Shown one piece after another: positions 44,455 to 52,797 of a stretch of DNA of 64,000 bases. The notes beneath the pieces were generated by a model that saw only the letters and a program-made list of their open reading frames with translations, was not told the origin of the DNA and did not search any database. The stretch comes from SW10 sp965657795 (lineage in GTDB: Bacteria > Verrucomicrobiota > Verrucomicrobiia > Verrucomicrobiales > Akkermansiaceae), in assembly GCA_965657795.1 (NCBI GenBank), contig CBFHQJ010000003.1, forward strand, positions 1 through 64,000, given 5' to 3'. The translations under genes and the position numbers were made by a program. Every line of letters begins with the position of its first letter. Positions within the stretch are counted from its first letter, which is position 1.

Positions 44455-45321
44455 TTAGCCGGCGTTGTAGATTTCGATGGCCTCGGCAGGCTTGGCGCCG
44501 TTGTGAACGACTTCCTTGACAGCACGCATCATGGCGAGAGGTTTGTCGGACTGGAAGACGTTGCGGCCCATATCCACACCGGAAGCGCCACACTGGATGG
44601 CGTTGTAGCAGAGTTCGAGTGCTTCGAGCTCAGGGAGCTTCTTACCACCGGCGATGACGACGGGGACGGGGCAGGCTGCCACGACGTTTTCGAAGCCTTC
44701 GGTGTAGTAGGTTTTGACGATGGAGGCTCCGTTCTCGGCGCAGACGCGGGAAGCAAGGCCGAAGTAGCGGGAGTCGCGGGCCATGTCCTTACCAACAGCG
44801 GTCACACCCATGACGGGGATACCATATTTGTTGCCGATGTCGACGAGCTTGGAGAAGTTGGCGATGGTGGAAGCCTCGGTAGCGGCGTCGCCAACGGAGA
44901 GCATGGCCGCCATTGCGGAAGCGTTCATGGAGATCGCGTCCTGCTCGGAGATGAGAACGTTGTGGTTCATCTCGGTGAGAATGGTGGTGCCGGAATCGGT
45001 GCGGAGACAGATGGGCTTGGTGTTCTCGGCAGGGATGCTGGTGCGGAGCATGCCTCGGCAACCCATGAGGCAGTCGGCTTCTTCGGCGAGAGGAGCGATG
45101 TTGAGGTCGATGCGCTCAAGACCGGAAGTTGGTCCCATAAGGAAGCCGTGGTCGAAAGCGAGCATCACGGTGCGTCCGGACTCGCGGTTGAAGATGCGGG
45201 ACATGCGGTTCTTGATGCCCCATGAAGCGCTGTTCATTCCCTTAAGGTAGAATGAAGAGGTGTCGGCGGGTGTGTTGAGTCCGAAGTTATCTCCGTCTCT
45301 GATGTCGTCTAGGTCAGCCAT
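44455..45321 (-). CDS. LsrF-like class I aldolase/thiolase (DeoC/FbaB fold)
   Basis: 288 residues, closely similar to E. coli LsrF throughout: MADLDDIRDGDNFG start, SRIFNRESGRTVMLAFDHG, GPTSGLERIDLNIAPL, GVTAVGKDMARDSRYF, the Schiff-base lysine region IVKTYYTEGFENVVAACP, PVVIAGGKKLPELEALE, and GASGVDMGRNVFQSDKPLAMM. LsrF cleaves phosphorylated autoinducer-2 to dihydroxyacetone phosphate and acetyl-CoA. No lsrK, lsrACDB or lsrG accompanies it here; the neighbours are a 76-residue protein, a UPF0261 protein and a pentose-phosphate epimerase-like enzyme, so the substrate may be another branched or keto sugar phosphate. It starts 44 bases after the 76-residue gene and has a terminator downstream. 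Confidence 0.9.
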   Translation of the reverse strand: MADLDDIRDGDNFGLNTPADTSSFYLKGMNSASWGIKNRMSRIFNRESGRTVMLAFDHGFLMGPTSGLERIDLNIAPLAEEADCLMGCRGMLRTSIPAENTKPICLRTDSGTTILTEMNHNVLISEQDAISMNASAMAAMLSVGDAATEASTIANFSKLVDIGNKYGIPVMGVTAVGKDMARDSRYFGLASRVCAENGASIVKTYYTEGFENVVAACPVPVVIAGGKKLPELEALELCYNAIQCGASGVDMGRNVFQSDKPLAMMRAVKEVVHNGAKPAEAIEIYNAG

Positions 45322-45365
45322 GGTATTAGTTGGTGATAGGTTGTTTTGTTGGTTTTGAGAAATTG

Positions 45366-45596
45366 TTATTTGAGCGCACTGGCGAGGCGGATGCGCGCGA
45401 TGATGGCATTTTCCATGCGGGTGTCGTATTCATTGACCTCGATGGACTTGCCGGTTTTTTGATGAACGATACGAATCAAGGGATCCACTTCGCCGGTTTC
45501 GTCATCTTCACGAGGACCTTTCAGTTTAACTTCGCCGTCATTGAAGAGATTGGCGGTCTCATCATAAATGGTTTGGATGAATTCGGGGTCGATCAT
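45366..45596 (-). CDS. Small 76-residue protein inside the UPF0261-LsrF operon
   Basis: 76 residues, acidic, no signal or membrane segment. The sequence starts MIDPEFIQTIYDETANLFN and includes DPLIRIVHQKTGKSIEVNEYDTRM followed by ENAIIARIRLASALK. The ATG lies 8 bases after the UPF0261 stop and the gene ends 44 bases before the aldolase start, so it is a regular operon member and not a shadow. I do not recognise a family. A helix-strand-helix layout would suit a small subunit or adaptor of one of the flanking enzymes; that is speculation. Confidence 0.75.
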   Translation of the reverse strand: MIDPEFIQTIYDETANLFNDGEVKLKGPREDDETGEVDPLIRIVHQKTGKSIEVNEYDTRMENAIIARIRLASALK

Positions 45597-45604
45597 GGGG
45601 TGTG

Positions 45605-46822
45605 TTAGTCTTCGAGTTTATCGATAAGGTAGTTGACCGCGCGCTCGACGAGGGCGTGGTCTTGAGCGGTCACATCCATCGATTCAACTTCGATGGTATC
45701 GGGGAGTTCCTTCTGCAAGGCTTCCCAGTAGGCGGTATCGAGATCGGTGTTGTAGAGTTCACCGCCTTCAGCGGAGTAACTTGAGACGCCCTTGAGAGGC
45801 ATCAGGAAGAGAGTGTCCTTGGTGGAGTGGCTCAGCTTTTCGCCGATGACCTTGGCGACGCGGCCTTGTTCTTCGGCATTGAGACGGGGAACAAAAACGT
45901 AAGGTGAGTGCCAGGTGATTTGATGGTCTTCATAACCGGCTGGGATTTTGTTGGGCTCGTTCACGAGAATGCCGAGGTGCTCGGACCCGCCGGGAACGAT
46001 GACTTGCGGAAGGCCGAGTTTTCCGGCGACGGTGAGTCGGTCGGGACCACCGGCGCGAAGAACGCCCCAAACTCCATCGGCAATCTCACCGAGACCGTAG
46101 TCGAAGACGGCATTGATGATTCCTTCCTTCATCATCTGCTCCATGGCGTCGCCACCGGCCCCGATCGCGTGGAAGGTGATGACTTCGTAACCCGCGTCTT
46201 CAAAAAGTTTGATGGCATGCATCGCGCCCTGGGTAAGAACTCCAAGGTTGGACATGCCAATGACGCCTTTGGCTTCACTCTTGGTGATGCATTGCTCCGA
46301 TTGGGCCATTCCCCAAGCGGCGGCGGCGGCGTTGGCGAGAATCTTGCGGGAGAAAACATTGAGGCCGAGGATGTCGGAAACAGCAAACATCATTGTAATG
46401 TCCTTGATCCCGACAAAAGGTGAGGTGTCGCCGGAAGCGGCGGTGGAAAGCATGACCTTGGGAAATCCATAGGGGAGAGCCTGAAGAATCGGCGCGCAAG
46501 TTGAAGTTCCCTGGGTTCCTCCGAGAGAGACGGCGGCGTGAATTTTTCCGGATTCCTGCAGGTCCTGAAGAATTTTGGTGGCTCCCGCGACGATGAAGGG
46601 GTTGGACTGCTCGCGGTTTGGTTTAACGAGGAGATCCTCAAGGTTTCCTCCGCCAGCGGAAATCACCTCTTGTTTGGTGACATCAGCAGTGAGCCCGGAG
46701 TCGCCCACGAGAGAAAGGTCGATCAACAGGGCCTTGCCTCCAAGGGATTCAATTTCGGACCGCATAAAGTCTGCTTCATCGGCTTTGGTATCGAGGGTGG
46801 CAAGAATGGCGACCGTTTTCAT
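45605..46822 (-). CDS. UPF0261 / Tm-1-like ATP-binding domain protein
   Basis: 405 residues from the ATG at 46822 (MKTVAILATLDTKADEADFM, the standard family start); an upstream start at 46852 is less likely. UPF0261 proteins (PF06792) share the ATP-binding domain of tomato Tm-1. Family features are TLDTKADEADFMR, AAVSLGGTQGTSTCAPILQALPYGFPKVMLSTAASGD in pieces at 95-135, GVIGMSNLGVLTQGAMHAIKLFE, and VIVPGGSEHLGILVNEPN. Bacterial members usually sit beside a PEP-hydrolase-like TIM-barrel protein; here that place is taken by an LsrF-like aldolase. The bacterial reaction is unknown to me. It is first in the operon, 69 bases after the PAS-AraC regulator gene. Confidence 0.93.
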   Translation of the reverse strand: MKTVAILATLDTKADEADFMRSEIESLGGKALLIDLSLVGDSGLTADVTKQEVISAGGGNLEDLLVKPNREQSNPFIVAGATKILQDLQESGKIHAAVSLGGTQGTSTCAPILQALPYGFPKVMLSTAASGDTSPFVGIKDITMMFAVSDILGLNVFSRKILANAAAAAWGMAQSEQCITKSEAKGVIGMSNLGVLTQGAMHAIKLFEDAGYEVITFHAIGAGGDAMEQMMKEGIINAVFDYGLGEIADGVWGVLRAGGPDRLTVAGKLGLPQVIVPGGSEHLGILVNEPNKIPAGYEDHQITWHSPYVFVPRLNAEEQGRVAKVIGEKLSHSTKDTLFLMPLKGVSSYSAEGGELYNTDLDTAYWEALQKELPDTIEVESMDVTAQDHALVERAVNYLIDKLED

Positions 46823-46891
46823 CGGGAGAAGGAATACACGATGAATGAGCAATCGTCTTGAAGAAAATACCGTCTTTTTTGAATAAAATCG

Positions 46892-47614
46892 TCAAATGTG
46901 GTAGCGGGAACGATAGGCGCTGGGTGGTTCTTTGAGGATGCGGGAAAATTCGCGGGAGAAGTGGGCTTGATCGGCGAAGCCGCAGTGGTGGCTGATTTGA
47001 GCGAAGGTCCGGGTGGTGCGGACGATGAGGTGGCAGGCTTCCTGAATGCGTAAGTGGCGTAAGTATTCCTTCGGGGTCATGTTAAAGCAGGCTTTGAATT
47101 TTCGAAGAAAACTGCTGAGCGAAAGATTGGCAGTTTTCGCGAGTTCGGTGATGGCGATGTTGTCGCGATAGTGCTGATGGAGGAGTTGCAGGGCGGCACC
47201 GAGTTCTTCGTTTTTGCTGAGCGAGGTGGTGCCTTGATCGAAGGGGCGGCTGATGCCGATGATGCCACAAATCTCGTCGTTGGTATTGAGGAGTGGCTTT
47301 TTGGTGGTGGTGGACCAGTCGACGAAACCGCTGCCGCGGGGAACGAGTTCGACACGGTTGATGATGGACTGGCCGGATTCAAGAATTCGGAGATCATCTT
47401 TTCGGATGTGTTTCAAGATATGCTCCGGGATGAAGTCATCGTCCCGCTTTCCGAGGATGTCGGTGGACTCGAAAATTTCACAAAGCTTTTCGTTGAACGC
47501 AACATAGCGAAGGTCACGATCTTTGACGAAGTAGATGAACCCCGGGAGGTCGTCGAAGATGGTGGCGAGGTGATGCTCGACGTGATGATTTTTGAAAAAT
47601 TGAGCGTCTTGCAT
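46892..47614 (-). CDS. PAS-AraC transcription regulator
   Basis: 240 residues. The N-terminal half (about 12-125) is a PAS domain (LPGFIYFVKDRDLRYVAFNE, GKRDDDFIPEHIL, GIIGISRPF), and the C-terminal half (about 140-238) is an AraC-type double helix-turn-helix with NIAITELAKTANLSLSSFLRKFKA, TPKEYLRHLRIQEACHLI and QISHHCGFADQAHFSREFSR. It is immediately upstream of the UPF0261 operon in the same direction and 8 bases after the zinc-ribbon gene, which makes it the likely regulator of the sugar-phosphate block. AraC proteins with PAS sensors respond to small molecules, often the pathway substrate. No clear direct repeat operator could be picked out by eye in the 69-base gap. Confidence 0.92.
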   Translation of the reverse strand: MQDAQFFKNHHVEHHLATIFDDLPGFIYFVKDRDLRYVAFNEKLCEIFESTDILGKRDDDFIPEHILKHIRKDDLRILESGQSIINRVELVPRGSGFVDWSTTTKKPLLNTNDEICGIIGISRPFDQGTTSLSKNEELGAALQLLHQHYRDNIAITELAKTANLSLSSFLRKFKACFNMTPKEYLRHLRIQEACHLIVRTTRTFAQISHHCGFADQAHFSREFSRILKEPPSAYRSRYHI

Positions 47615-47622
47615 TGGCCCGC

Positions 47623-47919
47623 TTAGGAGTCCTGGAGGTTCCGGATCATCTTCTCAAATTGCGTTTGGGCAGTCTCCCTACGCTCCTTGAATTGGTGGAG
47701 CATCTCACGTCCGCTCTCGACGCTTTGTCCGGTGGACTGAAGAAGCGAGTCGAGTGTCCGACCGTGGTGGTAGTAGTCCTTAAGGATGTAGCGTGCCACA
47801 AATTCTCCGCCTTTGGCGCAGCGCACAAAGATGGACTGGGTGCGACCGGCATCACGGACGATAATGTTTTCGAGCTCCTCTGATTGACAGGCGAGGCAGG
47901 TTTGATGACGAACTTCCAT
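47623..47919 (-). CDS. Small zinc-ribbon-like protein
   Basis: 98 residues from the ATG at 47919 (MEVRHQTCLACQSEELENI); a start 27 bases upstream would overlap the transporter. An N-terminal CxxC (CLACQ, residues 8-11) and a single later cysteine in FVRCAKGGEFVARYILKDYYHH suggest a partial zinc ribbon. The C-terminal half is a charged amphipathic helix (MLHQFKERRETAQTQFEKM), possibly a coiled coil. Similar small proteins exist in other members of this phylum, but I cannot name the family. Close spacing (8 bases) to the AraC gene indicates cotranscription, so it may modulate that regulator or report a signal to it. Confidence 0.7.
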   Translation of the reverse strand: MEVRHQTCLACQSEELENIIVRDAGRTQSIFVRCAKGGEFVARYILKDYYHHGRTLDSLLQSTGQSVESGREMLHQFKERRETAQTQFEKMIRNLQDS

Positions 47920-47935
47920 GGTAGAGGGCGATACA

Positions 47936-49306
47936 CTAACCCACACCGAGAATTCCCCACCACCAAAATCCGAGGGTGAGTGCGATAATCAGACTAACAA
48001 GGGTAATCAGGATTCCGGGTTTGAGGAGATCGGAGACCCGGATCTCCTCCGAGGCAAAGGCCATGGCGTTGGGCGGAGTTGAGACGGGAAGGGCCATGGC
48101 GATGGAGCATGCCACGGCGGCGGTGAGAAGGACGGGTGCGTTTTGATCGAGCGCGAGTCCGGCGATCACGGGCATGACGAGGTTTGCGGTAGCGGTGTTG
48201 CTCATAAGGCAGGACATGAGGCAGGCGGCAATGGCGAAAACGATGGCGGCAGGATAGGTTGAAAGCATGGTTGCGGATAGGAAACCGACAAGCCAGCCTG
48301 CGAGCCCGCTTGCGGAGATCGCGGTGCCAAGACAAAGTCCGCCGCCCATTAGTAGGAGGACGTCCCAGGAGAGCGAGCGAAGATCACGGATGTTCAGGAT
48401 TTTGCTTCCGAAGAAGACGATCAAGGGAATGAGGGAAACGGTGCCGGTGGACCATCCATGCGAGCTTTGCGTCAGCCAGCCAAGAACTGTCATTAGAGTG
48501 ATTCCGAGGACGACAAAGATCTCCTTGTTCCAGTTGAGTTGGAGGCGATCGCATTCGAGTTCTCCGAGTTCGGCTTTTCCGTGACCGGGTAAGATGAGGA
48601 CGAGCCAGGCGATCAAAATGACAATGATGACGCCGGGAACGCCAAGGAGCATCCATTTTCCAAAGGTTGGGGCGACGCCGAGTTCCTTCATGTAGGTCAT
48701 TGCAATGGCGTTGGGCGGACTGCCAACCGGGGTGCCAAGGCCGCCGGCATTTGCGGAGAAAGGAACGGCGAGGATGAGTGCTTTGCGGGCCGGGTTGTCC
48801 GGAGCAAGGTCGCGGACAATCGGGAGGACGAGTGCGAGCATCATCGCCGCGGTCGCGGTGTTGCTCAGAAACATGGAGAGAAAGGCTGTGATGAGTATGA
48901 TCCCCAGCATTAGCCGGGGAAGACTGCTGCCGGTCCGGCGGATCATCCAGCGAGCCATTTGTTCATCAAGCTGGTACTTGTGAAGTGCGGTTGAGAGGAC
49001 GAATCCTCCGAGGAAAAGAAGAATGATGTCAGAGAAAAACGGTGCGAGAAAAAGAGAGCGGTTCGTGCCCTGTTCCATATTGGGGAGCAGTCAAACCAGC
49101 GAGAGAAGCAGGATGATGAAACTGGTCACAAAGAGCGGGACAGCTTCGGTCACCCAGAGCGCTGCCGCGACGCAAAGAATCACCAGAGTGATGGCCGCGG
49201 TTTTCGGAATTCCCCAGTCGTTGCTGCCACCGAAGATGACCAGGAGGGACAGAGCCGCGATACCCAGGACAAGGAGCGCCTTGAATGTGGAGGCCAGCGC
49301 TTTCAT
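47936..49306 (-). pseudogene. SLC13/DASS family sodium-coupled transporter interrupted by an in-frame TGA
   Basis: The ATG at 49306 starts MKALASTFKALLVLGIAAL and continues through VAALWVTEAVPLFVTSF and IILLLSLV, the conserved first helices of the family, then TGA at 49091-49093. In frame the sequence resumes LLPNMEQGTNRSLFLAPFFSD and the rest of the transporter: ASTTTA-type FLSNTATAAMML, NAGGLGTPVGSPPNAIAM (first SNT/NP loop), MSCLMSNTATANLVMP and PVSTPPNAMAF (second loop), to the stop at 47936. The full gene has 456 codons, normal for a DASS carrier of dicarboxylates or sulfate. TGG (Trp) to TGA explains the stop. Gene finders would call a truncated carrier from 49078 lacking two helices. 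It may have been the uptake system for the neighbouring catabolic block. Confidence 0.88.
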
Positions 49307-49408
49307 GGAGTCGCCACAAAACCAGCGCAAAGCTCATTCTGTTCCAATCATCATGAATGATACTCAAGAATGAGGGCCTCCAAGTCATGAGCTGCTTCTC
49401 TCAAGGGA

Positions 49409-50485
49409 TCAGTCGCCGAGTTTCGGGTAGTCGTTGTAGCCTTCAGGACCCGGGGAATAGAATGTGTCCGGATTGGGTTCGTTGAGTTCGGCTCCTTTTG
49501 CAAAGCGTTCCGGTAGATCGGGGTTGGCAAGGTAGGGTGTTCCGAAGGCCACGGCATCGACGTTCCCGGCTGCGATTTCATTGGCGGCTTCGTCGGCGGA
49601 GTAGCCCATGTTTGTGATTAGAGATCCGTTGTAAATTCTTCGGATGGGGGTGACGATATCCGCTTCTTGTTCTCCCAAAAAGTCTGATCTCATCAGGTGA
49701 AGGTAAGCAAGTTTGCGCTCGTTGAGTTGCTCCGCGAGGTATGAGTAGAGTTTGATTGGGTCGGAGTCCCGCATGCTGTTGAAACTGTTGAGCGGAGAAA
49801 TCCGGACTCCGACCTGATTGCTTTGCCAGACGGTAGTGACGGCATTTATGACTTCGAGAAGAAGGCGCGAGCGATTTTCGAACGAGCCCCCGTAAGGCCC
49901 GCTTCGTTGGTTTGCGGAATCGCGGAGGAAGCTGTCGAGAAGATAGCCGTTGGCGCCGTGAATTTCGATACCATCGAAGCCTGCCGATTTGGCATTCCGG
50001 GCAGCCTTGCCAAAGCCTTCGATAATTTCGGGCAGTTCGGCGTCGTCCAATTCGCGCGGGACTTCATAAGGTTTCTTTCCTTCCGGCGTGTGGACTTCGT
50101 TATTGGTGATCGCGATGGGACTTGGTCCCACTGGTTGGCGGCCACCGTTAAGCAAGGAGTGGCAGGCCCGACCTCCATGCCAAATCTGAAGAAAGATGCG
50201 GCCACCTTTTTCGTGAACGGCATCGGTGACATTCTTCCATCCCGCTACTTGATCGTCGTTGTAGATTCCGGGTTCGCTCACGAAGGCGCAATTTTCTTTC
50301 ATCGCCATGGTTGCTTCCGCAATCAGAAGCCCGCTAGAGGCGCGGTCACTGTAGTGTTTGGCCATCATCCCATTTGGGATGTGTCCCTCGTCAGCGCGTG
50401 CCCGGGTGAGGGGAGCCATGAGGATTCGGTTGGGAAGCGTCAGAGCTCCCAGTTGGAGGGGCTCAAAGAGAGCGGAGTGATTCAT
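49409..50485 (-). CDS. nemA: Old yellow enzyme family alkene reductase
   Basis: 358 residues, cytoplasmic, full length for the NemA/OYE group. FMN-binding TIM barrel features: LTLPNRILMAPLTRARAD at strand 1, GRIFLQIWHGGRACH (substrate His/Gly), FDGIEIHGANGYLLDSFLRD with the paired HxxN, GPYGGSFENRSRLLLEVI and GVRISPLNSF. The C-terminal FMN phosphate region reads ITNMGYSADEAANEI and VDAVAFGTPYLANPDLPERF. These NADPH-dependent enzymes reduce activated C=C bonds, quinones and nitro compounds. The gene symbol follows the closest described group and the true substrate is not known. It is a single gene on the minus strand, with a 165-base gap to the divergent PEP-CTERM gene. Confidence 0.93.
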   Translation of the reverse strand: MNHSALFEPLQLGALTLPNRILMAPLTRARADEGHIPNGMMAKHYSDRASSGLLIAEATMAMKENCAFVSEPGIYNDDQVAGWKNVTDAVHEKGGRIFLQIWHGGRACHSLLNGGRQPVGPSPIAITNNEVHTPEGKKPYEVPRELDDAELPEIIEGFGKAARNAKSAGFDGIEIHGANGYLLDSFLRDSANQRSGPYGGSFENRSRLLLEVINAVTTVWQSNQVGVRISPLNSFNSMRDSDPIKLYSYLAEQLNERKLAYLHLMRSDFLGEQEADIVTPIRRIYNGSLITNMGYSADEAANEIAAGNVDAVAFGTPYLANPDLPERFAKGAELNEPNPDTFYSPGPEGYNDYPKLGD

Positions 50486-50650
50486 GAAGGAACTTTTGCA
50501 TGCTCTTGTGATTTGGCATGGCTTTTTCTGAACTTAAATTTTCAGGGAAAGATGCATCCGTATTTTTAGCGGCCTCGTTCCCCGAGGTGAAGACAGCGCT
50601 TTTGACCATTCCTCGAATGGGGCGCCGCAAACGAATCTTCACCTCATAAA

Positions 50651-51484
50651 ATGATCCATAAAAAAGTATCCCAATGTCTGCTCGCCGCTTTGATCACTGT
50701 TCCTTCTTATTCCGCAGTGATTACGACCTCCGATCTCGGAAATCTTGATCTTGCAATTTACGGAGTCTCGATTGTTCACGGAACTGATCTCACCGCTCCC
50801 GCCGTTCAGGAAGCAATGAGGATTGAGACCGGGATCTTTTTTTCCACGGTCGAAGGTGCGAATCTGAGTGCCTACAATACCGAAGGTCTCGGAGGGCTCG
50901 ATCCCGATCTTGAAAGACGGTCGAACCGTCCTCCGGGAGAAAACCCCGGCGAGTGGTCCGGTGGTAATGTCAACCCGACGATGGAGTTGGGGATCATTGC
51001 CATTCCCCAGAACAGGGGGCAAACCGCGCTGGTGAGCGGCACTGAGTTGACTGGAAATCCAGTCTTTCAGTCACCCAATGATGATGCCCGCGGAGGGGTG
51101 ATCATTTACAACATTTCGCCAGACCTTCAAATTGGCTCCTTCTCGGTGACAGCGGTCGATGCGGAGGTTCGAGATCCCGATGCGAGGTTTTCGGTACTCG
51201 TTAATGATCGCTACGAATTGGATTTGATCGAGTTCGCCCGTAACTCGGGGATGGAGCCCGAATTTGGCAACCGATCGATCAATAATCTTGGCACGGTCGA
51301 TCTTGAGACACTTTCGGGAGGCGCCGAAACCTTCATCACTTCGGTTCGATACGAAATTGAGAACGAGAGTGGTGGCGCGGGTGGCTTTCAATTCAATCAG
51401 GTCGAAGGAAGTCCGGTTCCCGAGCCCTCAACTGCCGGGTTGGCCGCGATCGCTGCTCTCGCCCTTCTGAGACGGCGACGCTAA
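50651..51484 (+). CDS. PEP-CTERM sorted exported protein
   Basis: 277 residues. The ATG at 50651 gives a signal peptide MIHKKVSQCLLAALITVPSYSA. The body is a beta-rich domain of about 230 residues with no cysteine-rich or catalytic motif (VITTSDLGNLDLAIYGV, ENPGEWSGGNVNPTMELGI, ISPDLQIGSFSVTAVDAEV). The end is a complete PEP-CTERM signal: VPEP followed by STAGLAAIAALAL and LRRRR at the stop. It should be exported and processed by an exosortase encoded elsewhere. Unlike the interrupted PEP-CTERM gene at 42866-43552 it is intact. The stop lies 8 bases from the stop of the convergent peptidase gene. I do not recognise the body domain. Confidence 0.88.
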   Translation: MIHKKVSQCLLAALITVPSYSAVITTSDLGNLDLAIYGVSIVHGTDLTAPAVQEAMRIETGIFFSTVEGANLSAYNTEGLGGLDPDLERRSNRPPGENPGEWSGGNVNPTMELGIIAIPQNRGQTALVSGTELTGNPVFQSPNDDARGGVIIYNISPDLQIGSFSVTAVDAEVRDPDARFSVLVNDRYELDLIEFARNSGMEPEFGNRSINNLGTVDLETLSGGAETFITSVRYEIENESGGAGGFQFNQVEGSPVPEPSTAGLAAIAALALLRRRR

Positions 51485-51492
51485 AGCCCTCG

Positions 51493-52797
51493 CTACTGCG
51501 ATTTCCAACCGCGGGCAAGTTCCTCGATGGAGCTGCCCGTGTGTTGCATCCAGAGGTCTTCCCCGTAGCGGCCGTTTCGCGCAGCGTCGTTGATGAGGCG
51601 GGCAATGTCCTCTTCGTGGTTTCTCGAAACCCAGTCGATGAAGTTTGCCGAAATCCGATAGCTGGCATCGTGTTTCATCTTTTTGATTTGCGCTGGAGTA
51701 TAGTGTGCGCCCCGTGATTCCGGCTCGTAAAGAAACCAGCGGATGTAATCGGCCAATCCTTCGGTGACCCAACTTGGAGTGCGTTTTGGGTTGGGGTTGA
51801 GTCGGGGGGCGAGCCAGTAGTTTTGCACGACGTGGACAAGTTCGTGGACGACGCAACCCTTGGCTTCTCTCCTGAGTTGATTTTCAAACCATGGGGCGTT
51901 CATGGTAATCGATGATCCGGTGGCATAGGCCGGCACTCCACTGGGAACGTCATTCTTAAACTGAAGGGTGACTTTGGTCGGAGCCTGATAACCTTTGCTC
52001 GGGAGGAGTTCGATGATCTTGGGATACCACTCAAGAATGACGGGAGCCAATTCGGCTTTGACCCATTTTTCGTACTGAGGTGCGTCGGTGGCATCTACGA
52101 CAAAGGAGTATTTTTTATCTTTGGTAGCAAAGTTGATCACCGTTGGAGGGTTTCCGGCAGGGACAAATTTGAGTTCCGGTCCGTTCTCTTTCACGATGTC
52201 AATTTCGCTGAAGAAGGTGAGGCCAAAGGGTGTTTGTTTTTCGGTCGGCTTGATCGCGAATACCAGCTGGCGAAAGCGTCCAATTTTTCCAGTGAAGGAA
52301 GCGGCGTGGCGTCCGCCCATGGCGCGGTCCTCGTTGCGGGTGTCGATTGAGCCGAGCTTGGTCCAAGCTTTGGTTTCAAGGTCGGTTGCATTTGCTGGCT
52401 TCTTTTCCGAAAGGGAAGCAAAAAGATCATAGACCTGCGGTCCCCGGTTTTTGAAATGGCGCGAGTAGCTCGTGATGCGTTTGAGGTCGACGGCCTTTCC
52501 CAGATCAACGTGGACGAGTCCGCCACCTGAACCTGCGGAGAAGAAGAAATTGGCACGTGGTTCGTCGTCGCCGGCTGGCACCTTGCCATCGTTCATGGCA
52601 GCGAGGCCGCCACCATTTCGATCGGGCTGACCCGAAATGATCTGCCACTTGGCCAAGCTTCCGAGGTCGTTGGTTGCCGGGGCCGGAATATTTTTAAAAG
52701 CAAAGCCACTTCCGAAGGTTTGTTGTTCGGTTGTGATACTGACGTCGGCGAGAAGAGCGCTTGCCAGGTAGAGATTTATGAGCGTGAAATATTTCAT
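51493..52797 (-). CDS. Exported basic secretory peptidase with discoidin-like domain
   Basis: 434 residues with a signal peptide (about 1-17). Residues about 25-205 form an F5/8-type discoidin-like sandwich (LVHVDLGKAVDLKRITSYSRHF, FRQLVFAIKPTEKQTPFG). Residues about 225-432 are a basic secretory protein domain (PF04450) carrying a zinc site HELVH at 318-322, followed by SWVTEGLADYIRWF, the conserved EGLADY box of the family. These proteins are predicted metallopeptidases. The ATG overlaps the stop of the FKBP gene by 4 bases (ATGA), so they are translationally coupled; an extracytoplasmic prolyl isomerase could help fold the peptidase. Confidence 0.91.
   Translation of the reverse strand: MKYFTLINLYLASALLADVSITTEQQTFGSGFAFKNIPAPATNDLGSLAKWQIISGQPDRNGGGLAAMNDGKVPAGDDEPRANFFFSAGSGGGLVHVDLGKAVDLKRITSYSRHFKNRGPQVYDLFASLSEKKPANATDLETKAWTKLGSIDTRNEDRAMGGRHAASFTGKIGRFRQLVFAIKPTEKQTPFGLTFFSEIDIVKENGPELKFVPAGNPPTVINFATKDKKYSFVVDATDAPQYEKWVKAELAPVILEWYPKIIELLPSKGYQAPTKVTLQFKNDVPSGVPAYATGSSITMNAPWFENQLRREAKGCVVHELVHVVQNYWLAPRLNPNPKRTPSWVTEGLADYIRWFLYEPESRGAHYTPAQIKKMKHDASYRISANFIDWVSRNHEEDIARLINDAARNGRYGEDLWMQHTGSSIEELARGWKSQ

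Noticed and set aside
44455..45321. A complete autoinducer-2 quorum-sensing system
   Set aside because: Only an LsrF-like enzyme is present; no lsrK, lsrB, lsrACD, lsrG or lsrR is nearby, and the regulator is AraC-type.
47936..49078. Intact short SLC13 transporter starting at 49078
   Set aside because: It would lack the first helices that are encoded in frame upstream of the TGA, and the family needs them.
16031..49093. Alternative genetic code (a stop codon reassigned to Trp or Gln)
   Set aside because: TGA, TAG and TAA all occur as interruptions, and TGA and TAG both end intact genes here (for example TAG at 1707, 21079 and 22825; TGA at 8553 and 24366). No single reassignment fits.
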